DNA from: Xiphias gladius
Taxonomy: Eukaryota > Chordata > Actinopteri > Istiophoriformes > Xiphiidae
DNA: 64,000 nt
NCBI RefSeq assembly: GCF_016859285.1
Contig: NC_053419.1
Span: 12,023,501 to 12,087,500 of the forward strand
Direction: 5' to 3'
Notes under the pieces: model-generated
What the model was told of the DNA's origin: nothing
The model's input: the letters and a program-made list of their open reading frames with translations, nothing else
Database searches by the model: none
Shown here: positions 51,101-64,000 of the stretch, piece by piece
How the letters are laid out: each line of letters opens with the position of its first letter
How positions within the stretch are numbered: the first letter of the stretch is position 1
Made by a program: the position numbers and the translations under genes

Positions 51101-54100
51101 CATTTAGCTCTAAAGCACCTTTGTGGTTTTAGTGCATAAGTACCCACTCACAGAGCCACTAGCATGGCTGTAGAGTCTCGTTTTCCATTAAAAGACCTGT
51201 TGCTCAGCTGCTGACTGAAGTCTGAAGTCAGAAGTACCCACTGCATATAAAAATAGCACAACAACAAATGTAGGCAACCCCATCAAAGAGCATTCTGCAG
51301 CAGAATTCTTTCAAATGAACTGAAGTAAAGAGGAAACCGCATAAAAAACACCAGTATGAGCCTTGTTGCAACGAATGCAAGAGTGAAGAAATTCAGTTCC
51401 AGACCATTGTACTATGGAACCATAGAAGCCATATGTGCCTTTGGTCAAGCCTTAGTAAAAAAGTATAGTGTGTTCCATTGGTAATATCTGCATGAGATTT
51501 TCTGTTTACTTGGATCACCCTTAAAGAGAACTGAATCAAATTTTTTTAGATGCAAATATTCAAACATTCAACATCACACAGACACACATAGAAATGTAAA
51601 AACACTTCCTACCGAGCTGGTGATGTTGCAGCGTGAGTGTGGCGTCACTGCCTTCCACAATGGTCGCAACGGTGATCTTCCTGATAGCGAAGTCACAGTG
51701 ATGCTTCTCGATCTCTTCTTTCTGCTGGATGTAAAGCGTTGCATCTCTGCTGGGCGTGGAGATCAGCTTGTACCAGGACAACAGACAAACAGGCACAGTA
51801 CTCAAACTAGGTAGTGGGAAGGTACTGATTAAGTACAGATATACAGATAAGTCCAATGTTTTGCATACAATTTGTAATGTGGATGCTGTTGTACATCAGG
51901 ATTTGGGCTGAAAGACAGGATGAAAAAGGCAGACAGCGGTATGCAAAAAGAGAAAGTTCTTACCATCAACCTTCTTCTTCCCTTCAAACTGTCTAAAAAT
52001 TCCTTCAAGGCTGTTTTATCCTTCTCACTGGCCTCTCTGTTGGACTTTTTCCCTCTTCCTTTTCCTTTCTTTCCTTTTTTCCCTTTGCCCTTTTTCTTAG
52101 AGCTCTGTGTTTCATCCTTTACATTCTGCTCTTTTTTATCCTCATTGTTTTTCCCTCCATGTCTTTTCTTTCCTTCTTCCAAAGTGGAGTCAGGTCTGCA
52201 ATACAATACAAAAAGTTCACAGTTTACTTTGTTGTTCATCCAGCACTAAAAATAAAAAAAGCATCTCTGTCTGGTGTAAAGGGACGAGGAGGCATGACAT
52301 ACCAGACGGGAATACAAAATCTAAGCACAGTTTCAGTTAAATCAAAAATATGAAAAGACATCACCTGTCTTTCTTCCCTTTTTCGTTGCTCATTGATACA
52401 GATGGAGGACTGTGCGCTTTTGCTTTTTCCTGTCCATTAGAATTTGCCTGACCAACAATGCTCGAGTCCTTTCCCCTCGTGGACCCTACAGCAGGCCCCT
52501 TACGGATAACAAACCTCGACCGTCCACTCAAGATGTCCAAGATCTTACTCTTCAAGGCAGCCTTTTTGTCAGGAGGAGGTTTTCTTTTTAATGCCACCAC
52601 AGAAGTCACATTTGCTCGCCTCTGAGGGCTCAGCACCATCTTCTTCTTCATCTTTTTCCTTTTCACCACAACCTTCTTTTTATTGGTTTTACACCTGAAT
52701 TAAAAAAAAACAACAACAACATCAAACAGCATTTTGTGTAAGAGGATTTGTGCAGATTTTTCCTAAATAACTTGATCTAAAATTTCATGCACAACTAATG
52801 TGTACGAGTGCAACATATTATAAAAGGCTGAAATGGTGCAAGTTGAAGTGGAAATACTTTTTGATACTGGACCCATACAACATAGTTTTTCCTTATCAGG
52901 TTCAGTGTTTATAGTTTTGCACAGTTTTGCTCACTTTTTTCATATTCTTTTATGTTTGTGAAGTAAGTAAATGTAAAGTGGCCTGAATGACCTTATTAAA
53001 CCGCTCTTTAAATCTCTTTTAGGAACATATTGGTATAATGGAACCTCAGGTTGGATCCTTTTCTGGTCATCTTCTCCAGCTTCCTCATGGGAAACTGATC
53101 TATGAGCTCCAAAATCGCCTCAATACGGACCGGATAGGGGAACCGCTCACTGACCCTTAGATTCTTCTTCAAAACCAGCATCGTGAACCCTTGCTCCTGA
53201 AACAATGGGTGTTGCATGTAAAAGCACAAGTCAAGAGCAGGTAAACCACAAAGGAATGACACAGATTTTCAAAAATATTTGTTTTCATAAAACTATCTCA
53301 AAAGGCAGTAAATTATTTATATCTTGTAAGAAAATCAATCTGTTAATGGCGCAATGGATACCTGGCTGGTAAGCTCCAAGTAGTGCAGCAGTTTAGTAAC
53401 TGTGTCTGGGTCTACGCTCTCTACTGTGGCCTCTCCTTGGAAAGTTGTTTTCTGGATTCGACCTTCCATCATGGCATTCTGGATGATGGTGATGATGAAG
53501 GTGTCTCTCTCTGCTAGATGGCAGTGCAGCCCTTCCTGGGGGGGGGGGCGACAAAAGGAGAAAGAAAAAAGAGAGAAATAGAGTTACAGAAAACATAGGA
53601 TGAAAACTGTTTTGATTGAAATTCCAATTTATTATTTTCCTAGATTAAATGAAACAAATCTGAGGAAAATTCTCCTTCAAATTCAATATGGAGTATGTAG
53701 CTAAAGAGTAAATAAATAGGTACAGTACCTGCTCCATGTCTTCCAGCTGTTTCTCCATCATACGCAGATAGTGGTCATTGTGTGATGGGGCTGTTATCAC
53801 CCACAGCCGTTTTCTACCTGGGGGGGGAGGGGGTAGTTACTATAAGTAGGTAGACAGACAAATACATACATCAGCTGAACAGATAATTTCTCTTACCTGC
53901 AAATTCAGCCAGGAAATCCAGCTCCGGAGCCAGGCTTGATGAAGACTCTCCGAATCGACGGGTGTCATCATGTTCTCCGTCTTCGTCCGACGTCAGTCCC
54001 TGCTGGATTCCTGGAGGGAGGTCTGAATAATCTCCCCAGTCCCTTACAGTCGGGTCCAGCTGATCCTTGGGCTTGGATCGACTGATGCCCGGCCAGGCAG

Positions 54101-54179
54101 CAAGCAAACTCTGGTAGCTGAGGCTCCACAAAGCAGCAAACAACAACAAATGTGAGTGTGAGATATAGAAATTACACAT
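48116..54179 (-). CDS. ccdc80l: CCDC80-like secreted matrix protein with three P-DUDES domains
   Basis: Relative of CCDC80 (DRO1/URB), an extracellular-matrix protein. Minus-strand coding exons: 54179-53897, 53817-53729, 53535-53362, 53196-53045, 52694-52365, 52195-51964, 51766-51613, 50230-50094, 49859-49711, 49365-49262, 48844-48764 and 48450-48116. Phases agree and give 739 aa (human CCDC80 950). A hydrophobic N-terminus (HLLLFAALWSL) looks like a signal peptide, and an in-frame stop lies nine bases upstream of the ATG. Three DUF4174/P-DUDES domains follow: about 88-235 (RLWVITAPSHND, FPYPVRIEAI), about 412-540 (RRRLMLISTPSRD, FEYIDNFPSR) and about 569-705 (KRRLLLISAPSED, YFSMLIVGKDGDV, SPMWSLDNIYDLVDSMELR). 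Between the first two is a very basic linker with lysine runs, as in CCDC80. The C-terminus is short and tyrosine-rich. Zebrafish has ccdc80 and a ccdc80-like paralogue; the shorter linker favours the paralogue, though this is not proved here. The alternative start is an upstream exon joined at an acceptor near 54121. Confidence 0.9.
50740..51185. mobile_element. Fish non-autonomous repeat in a ccdc80-like intron
   Basis: It has a tandem-like inner part: 'tctcaacaatgattggatggatt' and 'ctcgacagctattggatggactg' are about 130 bases apart. It ends 'actagcatggctgtagagtctcg', which is the usual end of this common percomorph repeat. There is no coding frame. Confidence 0.65.
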
Positions 54180-54644
54180 CCTTACTTATATGATTGAGTT
54201 GTTTGTTTGTTGATCAGCTGGAACTGGTTAGCATCTCACAAATTCTTCTCTGGAAAAAAAAAAAAAAACGTGTAGTGCTGTGTTCACCACCAAGTCATTT
54301 GTAGCAAATGTTGCAGACGAGATGGATTCACCATCTGTTTAAAAGTAACGTAAGAGTTAAAAAGCTCACAAAACCCCAGCTGAGAAATTTCCAAATTCAA
54401 AACCCCGCTGAAGGCTGAAGCATTCTGTATCCTTAAAAAACAGGTGGAGCAAATCTGGAATGAATGTGAAAGGTAAAAGGATCGCTAGATGGTAACCCCT
54501 CTCACCAGCAGCGAGAGACTGACTGGGGAGACTTTTCTCTGCTTGCACACAGACATGCACTCCTGGTTCACATTATACCCCAGGCTTGTTAACAGGAAAC
54601 TCCTGGAATTTTCAGTGACTTCAAAGCATTTTCTTGCTCAGAAA

Positions 54645-54689
54645 TCTCTCTCTCTCTCTCTCTCTCATTCTCTCGCTTACAAACACACA

Positions 54690-54726
<37 letters not shown>
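54645..54726. repeat. (TC)n and (CA)n microsatellites
   Basis: A TC run is followed by a CA run, separated by short unique sequence, about 500 bases upstream of the ccdc80-like start. Confidence 0.9.
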
Positions 54727-54728
<2 letters not shown>

Positions 54729-54729
54729 T

Positions 54730-55780
54730 CTCTGTGTGTGTTGTTTTGTCCCATAACTGACAATTTTGCTGTCCATTTTTAATAGAAAAACAATCACTCA
54801 CATTTTTACTGTACATACTCACACACAGAGTATTACATGCACATGGATGTTAACATAACAACATGACATTAGTAGGTCAGAAGGGGTGGTGTGAGGGCAA
54901 CTGCCCTGCTCTGTCTTTGATCAAGAGGCTGAAGCCCTACCTACTTCAGGTGTGCTGTTGTGAACCAGACCCAGAACTTTGACCTCACTAGTGTAGCGCA
55001 GTGCAGAGACAATACCCTTGCATAGATCAGGGAAAAAAAGGGGGTTAAAAAATGTGTGAGAATAAGGGAGTAAAAGTGGGAGCTTAAGGGTAGAGCAGTT
55101 CAGCTTAAAGCCATTTGTTCAATGGGAGCTGAAGGTTTTAAATGAAATGGCTGCGATCATAAATTAACCTGACAGACTACGAGACGCTTCAGTCTGAAAA
55201 AGTACACACCAGCTCAAAGTTGTGAATGCGGCGCAGCTGTGCCCACAGATGAGTTAATCCTGACGACTTTCTGCCAGTAAAACATACTTATCCCTCCCAC
55301 AACCAAGCCCCAACAAATATAACAAAGAACAGTAAACATACAAGACAAGTGTCTGTATTTCACTGCATTTTGAATTCAGTTTAATTTAATTCACTCGAAA
55401 ATTGAATAGATGTGAATCATATTTTATAACTAAATGAATGACTTAAACATATTGAAATACAAAGTAAAGGGAAGCAAAACATAAGGAATGTGGAGTCGAG
55501 AACAGCTTTCATTGAAGGCATTCATCTGTTTACCAAGTGAGTTCTAATAAATTCATATGGGAATATGATTTAATACATGAACCAATGTTAACTCCTTTTT
55601 AATGTTAACTCAGGGTCTGTCACCATAAGTCCAATGTCGGATGGCCTATGTAGAAAATGTACAAAAATCTTCGCCATTTTCCAGGCATGAAAATGCATGA
55701 AAGAAGACTTGGCTCAAAGGAACAGATATTTTTGTGTGTGATATAATAGAGGGTACTGAATCCATGTTGAAATTATGCTT
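54730..55780. other. Upstream flank of the ccdc80-like gene
   Basis: No exon recognised. Promoter elements and a non-coding leader exon of the ccdc80-like gene may lie here, but I cannot place them. Confidence 0.4.
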
Positions 55781-55784
55781 TCAA

Positions 55785-56329
55785 CATGGACCTCAGACTG
55801 GTCTGAAGGTTCACCTTCCAACAGGAGAATAAACCGAAGCAGACAGCCAAGACAACGCTGGACTGGTTTAGGGACAACTTTGTGAACGTCCTTGAGTGAC
55901 CCAGCCAGAGCCCTTACTTGACCCCAGTTGAACATCTGACCTGAAGCTGGCTGTCCATCGACGCTCCCCATCCAACCTAACAGAGTTTGAGAGGATCTGC
56001 AGAGAAGAATGGCATAAAATCCCGTAATCCAGGTTTGCAAAACTTGTTGCATCATTCCCTGGAAGATTTGAGGCTGTAATCGCTGCCAAAGGTGCTTTAA
56101 CTAAGTACTGAGTAAATTGTCTGGATGCTTATGTCCATGTGATGTTTTAGTTTTTCCTTTTTAATGAGCATACGTTTCTAAAATTCTGTTTTCACTTTTT
56201 CATTATGTGATATTGAGTGTAGGCTGATGAGGGGAAAAAATGAATTTAAACGATTTCAGCGTAAGGCTGCAACTTAACAAAATGTAAACAAAAGTGAAGG
56301 GGTCTGAATACTTTCTGCACACACTGTAA
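55785..56329 (+). mobile_element. 5'-truncated Tc1/mariner transposon fragment
   Basis: The sequence encodes the C-terminal part of a Tc1-like transposase: FTFQQ.NKPK.TAKTT, VLE.PSQSP, RRSPSNLTE-type, ERICREEW and EAVIAAKGA. It is followed by the usual 3' tail, 'aggggtctgaatacttt', ending in CACTGTA. The left inverted end and most of the gene are missing. In the QQDND motif the catalytic Asp is Glu here, and there are in-frame stops. It is clearly dead and of moderate age. Confidence 0.88.
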
Positions 56330-57144
56330 GTGTTTGTCAAATTTATAGTTTTAATGCCACAGAGGAAGAAGAGGAAATTGAAAGAGAAATTTAGCAAAAA
56401 AAAAGAAAATCAAAGAAGAGCAAATGCAATTAGAAGAGCTGTTTTTAGGGTGAAACGCTACAATGAGAACCAGGCGTAGCAACAATGCATTCCACCCTCT
56501 GATCCTGATAAATAGAACCAGATGATCAGTGTGTCTGTGTGTGAGAGAGAGTGTGTATCTACTGTAGGCAGTACAGACAATACTGTAAGTGAATGCATGT
56601 GCGGGTTCGGAGTGAATAGATGAAGGCTGAATATAAAATAAACAAAGACAGACAAAGCAGTTATTGCTCCTGTTTCCTGTGTCAGCACAGGTTGTGTCCC
56701 AATGTTTTATTTTTCATTAACACAGTTAAAAGGAAACCAACCACCTTCCATGTGTCCCTATTAGCACAGAAACACAGATCGTATGCACTAAATTTATAGC
56801 ACATCGGTGCAGTTAATCACTTTACCAGATCAGATGGTCAGTTTCTCATTTTCAGGGACAATGAACCTAAAAAGTAAACAAAATTGGATGAAAATTAATC
56901 CATGACACATTGTAAAACAGTAAAAATACTTTTTTTAGTTTAGCTATATGCTTATACTATATGTTTTAAGAACTGTGCTATTGCTAGTTGGGTAAAAAGG
57001 GGTGATCAGTAGTATATTGACTCAAAGCCCCCCTTCCAGTGACCTCACACCACCATTCAAATGACTTAATATCTGAAAACACTGTATCTCATGTAGCGGT
57101 GTACGATCATCTCTACCAGTAACAGTCTCAAAATGTGGCTTAGG

Positions 57145-57260
57145 TTCAATTCAATTCAATTCAATTTTATTTATATATCACCAAGTCATTACAGGGGTTA
57201 TCTCAAAGCAGAGGCCATTAGGTGTTCAAGGACACCTAATGGCACCTAAAAATAATATTT
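57145..57260. mobile_element. Fish interspersed repeat with (AATTC)n end
   Basis: 'caattcaattcaattcaattttatttatata' in pieces, then 'caccaagtcattacaggggttatctcaaagc', is the start of a well-known repeat in teleosts. Only one end is visible. I do not assign the superfamily. Confidence 0.65.
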
Positions 57261-57619
57261 TAACTGAACAGAACATCAAACACCAAAAGCCTGTTCCTGT
57301 TATAATCATGCTATAACAGGAAGTGACACTTTTTCTAACATTAGTAATCGCATTCTAATCACAAAGAATAAATATTACAATCATCTTCTAACGGAAAGAA
57401 GACATGAAATAGTGCGCTTGAACGCATCATACTTATATCAAACTCCATATAGAGTCGTGCTCTTATTAAGGAGAGAATTAGTGTCCCTGTATCACCGTAA
57501 AGCAATGCTGAGAAGTGGATAGATTTAATAATTGGAGCACAATATTACTCCAATCTGATTTTTAAAAACCATGGGTTTTCTCAGTCCAAGACATTACGAG
57601 TGTGAATATTTCTTTGTCC

Positions 57620-57760
57620 ATGTGTGTCAGTCCTGTGAAACACCAGTGACCAGTCCGGGTTGTACCCCGTCTCTCGCCCAGTATGAGCTGCTGTAGGCTC
57701 TGGCTGCCTATGACCCTGCAAAGGATAAAAATGGATGTAGATAAAGGATAGGTGGCTGTT
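57620..57760 (+). mobile_element. Teleost interspersed repeat, same family as 42583-42940
   Basis: 'caccagtgaccagtccgggttgtaccccgtctctcgccc' and 'gtaggctctggctgcctatgaccctgcaaagg' are the tail end of this repeat, on the plus strand. It is diverged. Confidence 0.7.
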
Positions 57761-58215
57761 TCATATTTCTAAATTGATTTGTGTTTAATAGGATAACCAC
57801 AATGCAAACCTGGGTATTGCAAATTGCACTTTTGTTTTTGTCTTGCTGGCCATGCTGACCTGAGTCAGGGGATAGATAGATAAATAAATACTACATTTTC
57901 ACCCCACAGTGCGTTGGTGGATTAAAAATAGTAAAAGGGCGACCCTCAGTGGAAGTTTACAAAGCTGCATCTTCCGTACGATTCCGTTTAGGGAGGCCAT
58001 TTCTGTACAATGTATAACTGTACTCATCTATGAGTTCATATCAGTGTGCATGGATGTGTATGCAGTTTTCTATCCATAAATCTTCTTATGCGTATGCATA
58101 AACTATTGACGTTTAACATAACTTTGCGCCAAAATTAAGTCTTAAGCGTTAAGTCTTAAACATTTGAACATGAGTGTTATGGTCAATTAATAAGATATTG
58201 AGGTAACTTTCACGA

Positions 58216-58300
58216 CTTTCAGCGATATATATATATCTATATATAGATATATATATATATATATCTATATATACACATACATATATATATATATATATAA
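58216..58300. repeat. (TA)n-rich palindromic tract
   Basis: An alternating TA stretch is broken by paired 'tctatatatagat' units, so the tract can fold back on itself. It lies just before the CpG-rich promoter region of nnt. Confidence 0.85.
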
Positions 58301-58379
58301 AATATTTCCATGCCCCGTCAGGGACAGCACATCAAAAGTCATCGGATATCCTCTGATGCGTCTCATATGATCCAATAAT

Positions 58380-58835
58380 ATTCCTATGCCGGCCGCTTTT
58401 GCAGACAGCTTCCGGGTCGGGAGATCGTTCGCCTGTGCTGCACCACAGAGCCGGGACTGTCTGCGAAGGTCAGTCGACTTCTCCGCCGCTATCCTTTCCA
58501 CTCTCGCTTTCCACCGTGCATTCGTTTCGGTTTGCATTTCTGTGCGCCTTTAGGGAGCCTTTTGAGTCATACGTCGCCCTCATACGCGAAACAGATGTGG
58601 ATTAGCCGCCAGCTAGCACGCCAGTTAGCTCGTCGTAGCTTCCACCTCCCTCCCCCCCGCTCCGCCCGCACACCCGCTCGTTTTTCTTTTTTTTTGCAAT
58701 GAGCGGAGACAAAAAGAGAGAAGTGCTGACCTCCTGCATATTGACCGGGTTGATCTCAAACGGCGCCGAGCACCGATCCACCAAACAGCACACTAAATCC
58801 AACCGCTTCTACTCTTCGGGCTCTCAGGTTGCTGG
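58380..58835 (+). promoter_or_regulatory. nnt: CpG-rich promoter and leader region of nnt
   Basis: This is the most CpG-rich stretch of the window, with ggccggc, ccgggtcgggag, cgccgctatcc and cgctccgcccgc; the last holds an SP1-type GC box. It precedes the first coding exon of nnt by about 2.2 kb, matching the human layout of a non-coding first exon. Candidate donors include GCGAAG|GTCAGT at about 58467 and TCTCAG|GTTGCT at about 58828. The leader exon itself is not proved. Confidence 0.55.
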
Positions 58836-58839
58836 ATGA
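58699..58839 (+). other. Small upstream open frame (46 codons)
   Basis: An ATG in a good context (caATGAGC) opens a frame starting MSGDKKREVL and closing at a TGA at 58837-58839. It is CpG-rich and could be a short upstream frame in the nnt leader. If spliced at CAG|GTTGCT to the nnt exon, the frame would stop before the nnt ATG. I do not recognise the peptide. Confidence 0.3.
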
Positions 58840-59540
58840 AAGCCACTGGTTTAAACGAACATTTGTTTTTTGTTTTGTTTTTGTTTTTTGACTCAGTGGG
58901 TCACCGCCAGAGGTTTATGAGAACCGTTAACTCCTGACCCGAGTATAATCTGGCACTTCCAGGACAAAGCCACAAACGTTTAAAACATTATGTTCGTGTT
59001 AGCCTTGGGTGTATTTTTTTTTTTTTTTTTCCCAGAGCTAGCTTTAGCACTAAGTCAGCTGAATCTGAGTGCTTCATAATTCTGGTGACGTGTTAGCTTT
59101 TTGTGTGTGTGTGTGTGTTTTTTTTTGTTTTGTTTTTTTGTAGGTCTGACATGAAAAACAGTTGTGAACACAAGGCAACACAGGCCGTAATGTGTCACTC
59201 CTGTCTGGCGTTCAAATAATGCTGAAAAGGCAGTTAATCGGTTATAATAAATAGAATATATCTGGGTTGTGTTTTCTTAAAAAAAAAACCAAAAAAAAAA
59301 AAACCAAGAGGTCAACTTGGACACTCAAAAATTCCGATTTTTAGCATTTTCCCCACAATATCTTGTCTATTAATAGTCCAAACATTTAATAAACTAATAA
59401 AATAAATTAAAATTCAATCAACATAAGATAACTGACAACCTACTGTCAAAGTTTCAAAATGCTTACAAACCAGAACTGTGCTTTGTTAGTCTAATGCTTT
59501 GAACTTTGATTGTATGACTTTGATTAGGTGTATATATTGA

Positions 59541-59896
59541 TTAGAGCTACAATGATTAGTCGATCAAAAGAAAATTAATTGGCAACCATTTCAATAATAA
59601 AATGGTCGTTTTAGTCATCTTTAAGCAAAAATGCCCAAAAAGATTTGCTGGTCCTTGCTTCTCAGTTGCGAGTGTTTGATGCTTTTCTTTGTCACACATG
59701 AATGTAAACTGAATTACTTGAGTTTTACATTGTTGGATGGACAAAACAAGACGTTTGAAGATGTCAGCTTGGACTGTGGGAAAGTTTTGCAGGCGTTTTT
59801 TCACAATTTTCTCGGATTTTGTCTGGGACAAAAACACCTTAAATCTTAACCTAGAAAACAATCGGCCAATTAATCGATTGTTAGTCGCAGCCCTAA
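59541..59896. mobile_element. MITE-like DNA element, inverted copy
   Basis: It begins 'tagagctacaatgattagtcgat' and ends 'attaatcgattgttagtcgcagccctaa'. These are the inverted termini of the same fish family as the copy at 21968-22298. The body has 'aaaatgcccaaaaagatttgctgg' and 'gttggatggacaaaacaagacg'. It is non-coding. Confidence 0.8.
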
Positions 59897-59904
59897 TATT
59901 GATA

Positions 59905-60080
59905 AAAGAGAGAAGCAGCAAATTCTTATGTTAGGAAAGCTGGACCCAGCAAATGACCGGCATTTTTACTTCATGAATGACTTAAATGATAAATCAATTA
60001 TCAAAATTATTGACAATACAGTCTGGCTGTTGACTGATCATTTAACTGACTCATCATTTTAGTTCTAGTTTCAGCACTAA
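59905..60080. mobile_element. Second partial MITE copy, opposite orientation
   Basis: 'gaagcagcaaattcttatg', 'aagctggacccagcaaatgaccgg' and 'aatcaattatcaaaattattgac' repeat the right half of the same family. It directly abuts the copy at 59541-59896 but runs the other way. Confidence 0.7.
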
Positions 60081-60824
60081 TGAGTGTAGTTGTTTGTTAT
60101 TTTTTTAGTTTTAATTTGGTTTGGACTTTCAAACCGATGTATGTTTTTGACCTTCTAACTAATTCAGGGAACACAGAGCGACAGAGTGGAGTTTATTGCC
60201 AGTCACTTCTAGTTTAAACCCTACTACACCAGTCAAACTATTCCAGTCTATCCCAGTTCCATTATCTCCCTTTTAAGTAAACATGCAGTCCCTCGTACTG
60301 TTATACTGCCTCAGTAATTCAGTGGTCTGCAGTTTAAAGTGACTGTGGCTGTCCTGGATTTTGTCAATGTACAGATGTGAAAATGACCCATTTTTTTCTT
60401 TCCAAAATGATCTTTGCCGAAAATGGGACAAAAATATATGTGTATGTTTGTATGACAGCAAAAACCCTAGGGCAGATTCATAATGTGTATCCAGCAGCCA
60501 CAATATTTGTTGGAATTAGGTAAACATGCAAGTAGGAATGTTGTCTCAGTGAATGTGACTTGTTGCATAAACAAAGATCATTCGTATGTGCTTGTTCTAC
60601 CAGTGAACAGGTTTGGACATATTTCTGGGAAAAATGTATTCATTCTTATTTTCACTTTCACACTTTTATCCTCCTGTTGTTCCTCTTTACACATACCCCC
60701 CCCCCCCCCCCCCCTCTGTTGGTGCCCTCATTTCTCACCTGTCTCTCATGTCTCTTCCCCAGGAGGGGTGCTGCCTTTCCTGTTGAGCTCCTCCTGGTGT
60801 GTGAGTGTTGGGTGTGTGTGCACC

Positions 60825-60978
60825 ATGGCGAGCCTCCTACGTGTCGTGGCGGCTAGCTGCTCGGCCCCTGTGTTCAGCGGGGTTTCCTGTTTGAAGCTGC
60901 AGAGCGGCCATACAATCAAATCATCATGCCTTCGCTTTTTCAGGACCCATCAAGCTCTTGGACGATGCGCCAGTCCAG
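60825..60978 (+). CDS. nnt: NAD(P) transhydrogenase, first coding exon (N-terminus only)
   Basis: nnt encodes the inner mitochondrial membrane enzyme that uses the proton gradient to make NADPH from NADH and NADP+. The exon starts at an acceptor (TCTTCCCCAG) at 60763, holds a 62-base leader and the ATG at 60825, and ends at CCAG|GTAAGA. It gives 51 codons plus one base. The peptide MASLLRVVAASCSAP..LRFFRTHQALG..ASP follows the human start, MANLLKTVVTGCSCP..LRTFYTHQEL..APV. It is rich in Arg, Ser and Leu and lacks acidic residues, as a mitochondrial targeting peptide should. The rest of this gene (over 1,000 aa in human) must lie beyond 64000. Its human locus is 5p12, on the same arm as FYB1. 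Recognition rests on a short but position-by-position match. Confidence 0.82.

Positions 60979-64000
<3,022 letters not shown>

Noticed and set aside
51920-52249. Plus-strand frame rich in Phe, Pro and Leu
   Set aside because: It is antisense to the lysine-rich linker exon of the ccdc80-like gene; its composition is explained by that.
55714-56089. Minus-strand frames as a host gene
   Set aside because: They are the antisense of a Tc1 transposase fragment.

Overview
This window is vertebrate nuclear DNA, almost certainly from a ray-finned fish and probably a percomorph teleost. The genes are split by many short GT-AG introns and the proteins match vertebrate families along their length. The repeats are typical of fish: CA/GT microsatellites, tRNA-derived SINE remains, short non-autonomous DNA elements and a Tc1 fragment. 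There is no operon structure, CRISPR array, rRNA or intact tRNA, and I saw no retroviral or other LTR element.

From left to right: (1) 1-4.4 kb is gene-poor and holds the decayed 3' end of a LINE. (2) 4.68-6.63 kb, minus strand, is purpurin (rbp4-like), a secreted retinal retinol-binding lipocalin; all five exons and a TATA box can be placed. (3) 6.7-12.9 kb is the divergent interval to the next gene. It contains a SINE remnant and two nearly identical ~500 bp direct repeats. (4) 13.0-25.7 kb, plus strand, is pde6b, the rod cGMP phosphodiesterase beta subunit, with 23 coding exons that give 856 codons without a frame problem. (5) 26.4-28.7 kb, minus strand, is atp5me, subunit e of mitochondrial ATP synthase, 71 aa in four exons, tail-to-tail with pde6b. 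(6) 30.5-45.6 kb, minus strand, is fyb1 (ADAP), an immune-cell adaptor with two helically extended SH3 domains and a series of YDD(V/I) tyrosine motifs, many on very short exons; 764 aa. (7) 48.1-54.2 kb, minus strand, is a ccdc80-like secreted matrix protein with three P-DUDES (DUF4174) domains; 739 aa. (8) 58.4-64 kb, plus strand, is the start of nnt (proton-translocating NAD(P) transhydrogenase): a CpG-rich promoter region, then the first coding exon with the mitochondrial targeting peptide. The rest of nnt lies beyond the window.

Two neighbouring genes work in the same cell type. Purpurin carries retinoid around photoreceptors and pde6b is the rod effector of phototransduction; they are divergently arranged around a shared 6.4 kb interval. 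The convergent pde6b-atp5me pair matches the arrangement known for human 4p16.3. fyb1 and nnt are both on human 5p, so an evolutionary junction probably lies between atp5me and fyb1. All exon coordinates come from reading the sequence by eye against remembered protein families and were checked for splice sites and phase, not by alignment software. I found no wholly new system. The most useful leads are the duplicated block between two photoreceptor genes, the unusual C-terminal prenylation box of pde6b with its overlapping splice donors, and microsatellites or poly-C tracts lying against splice sites.
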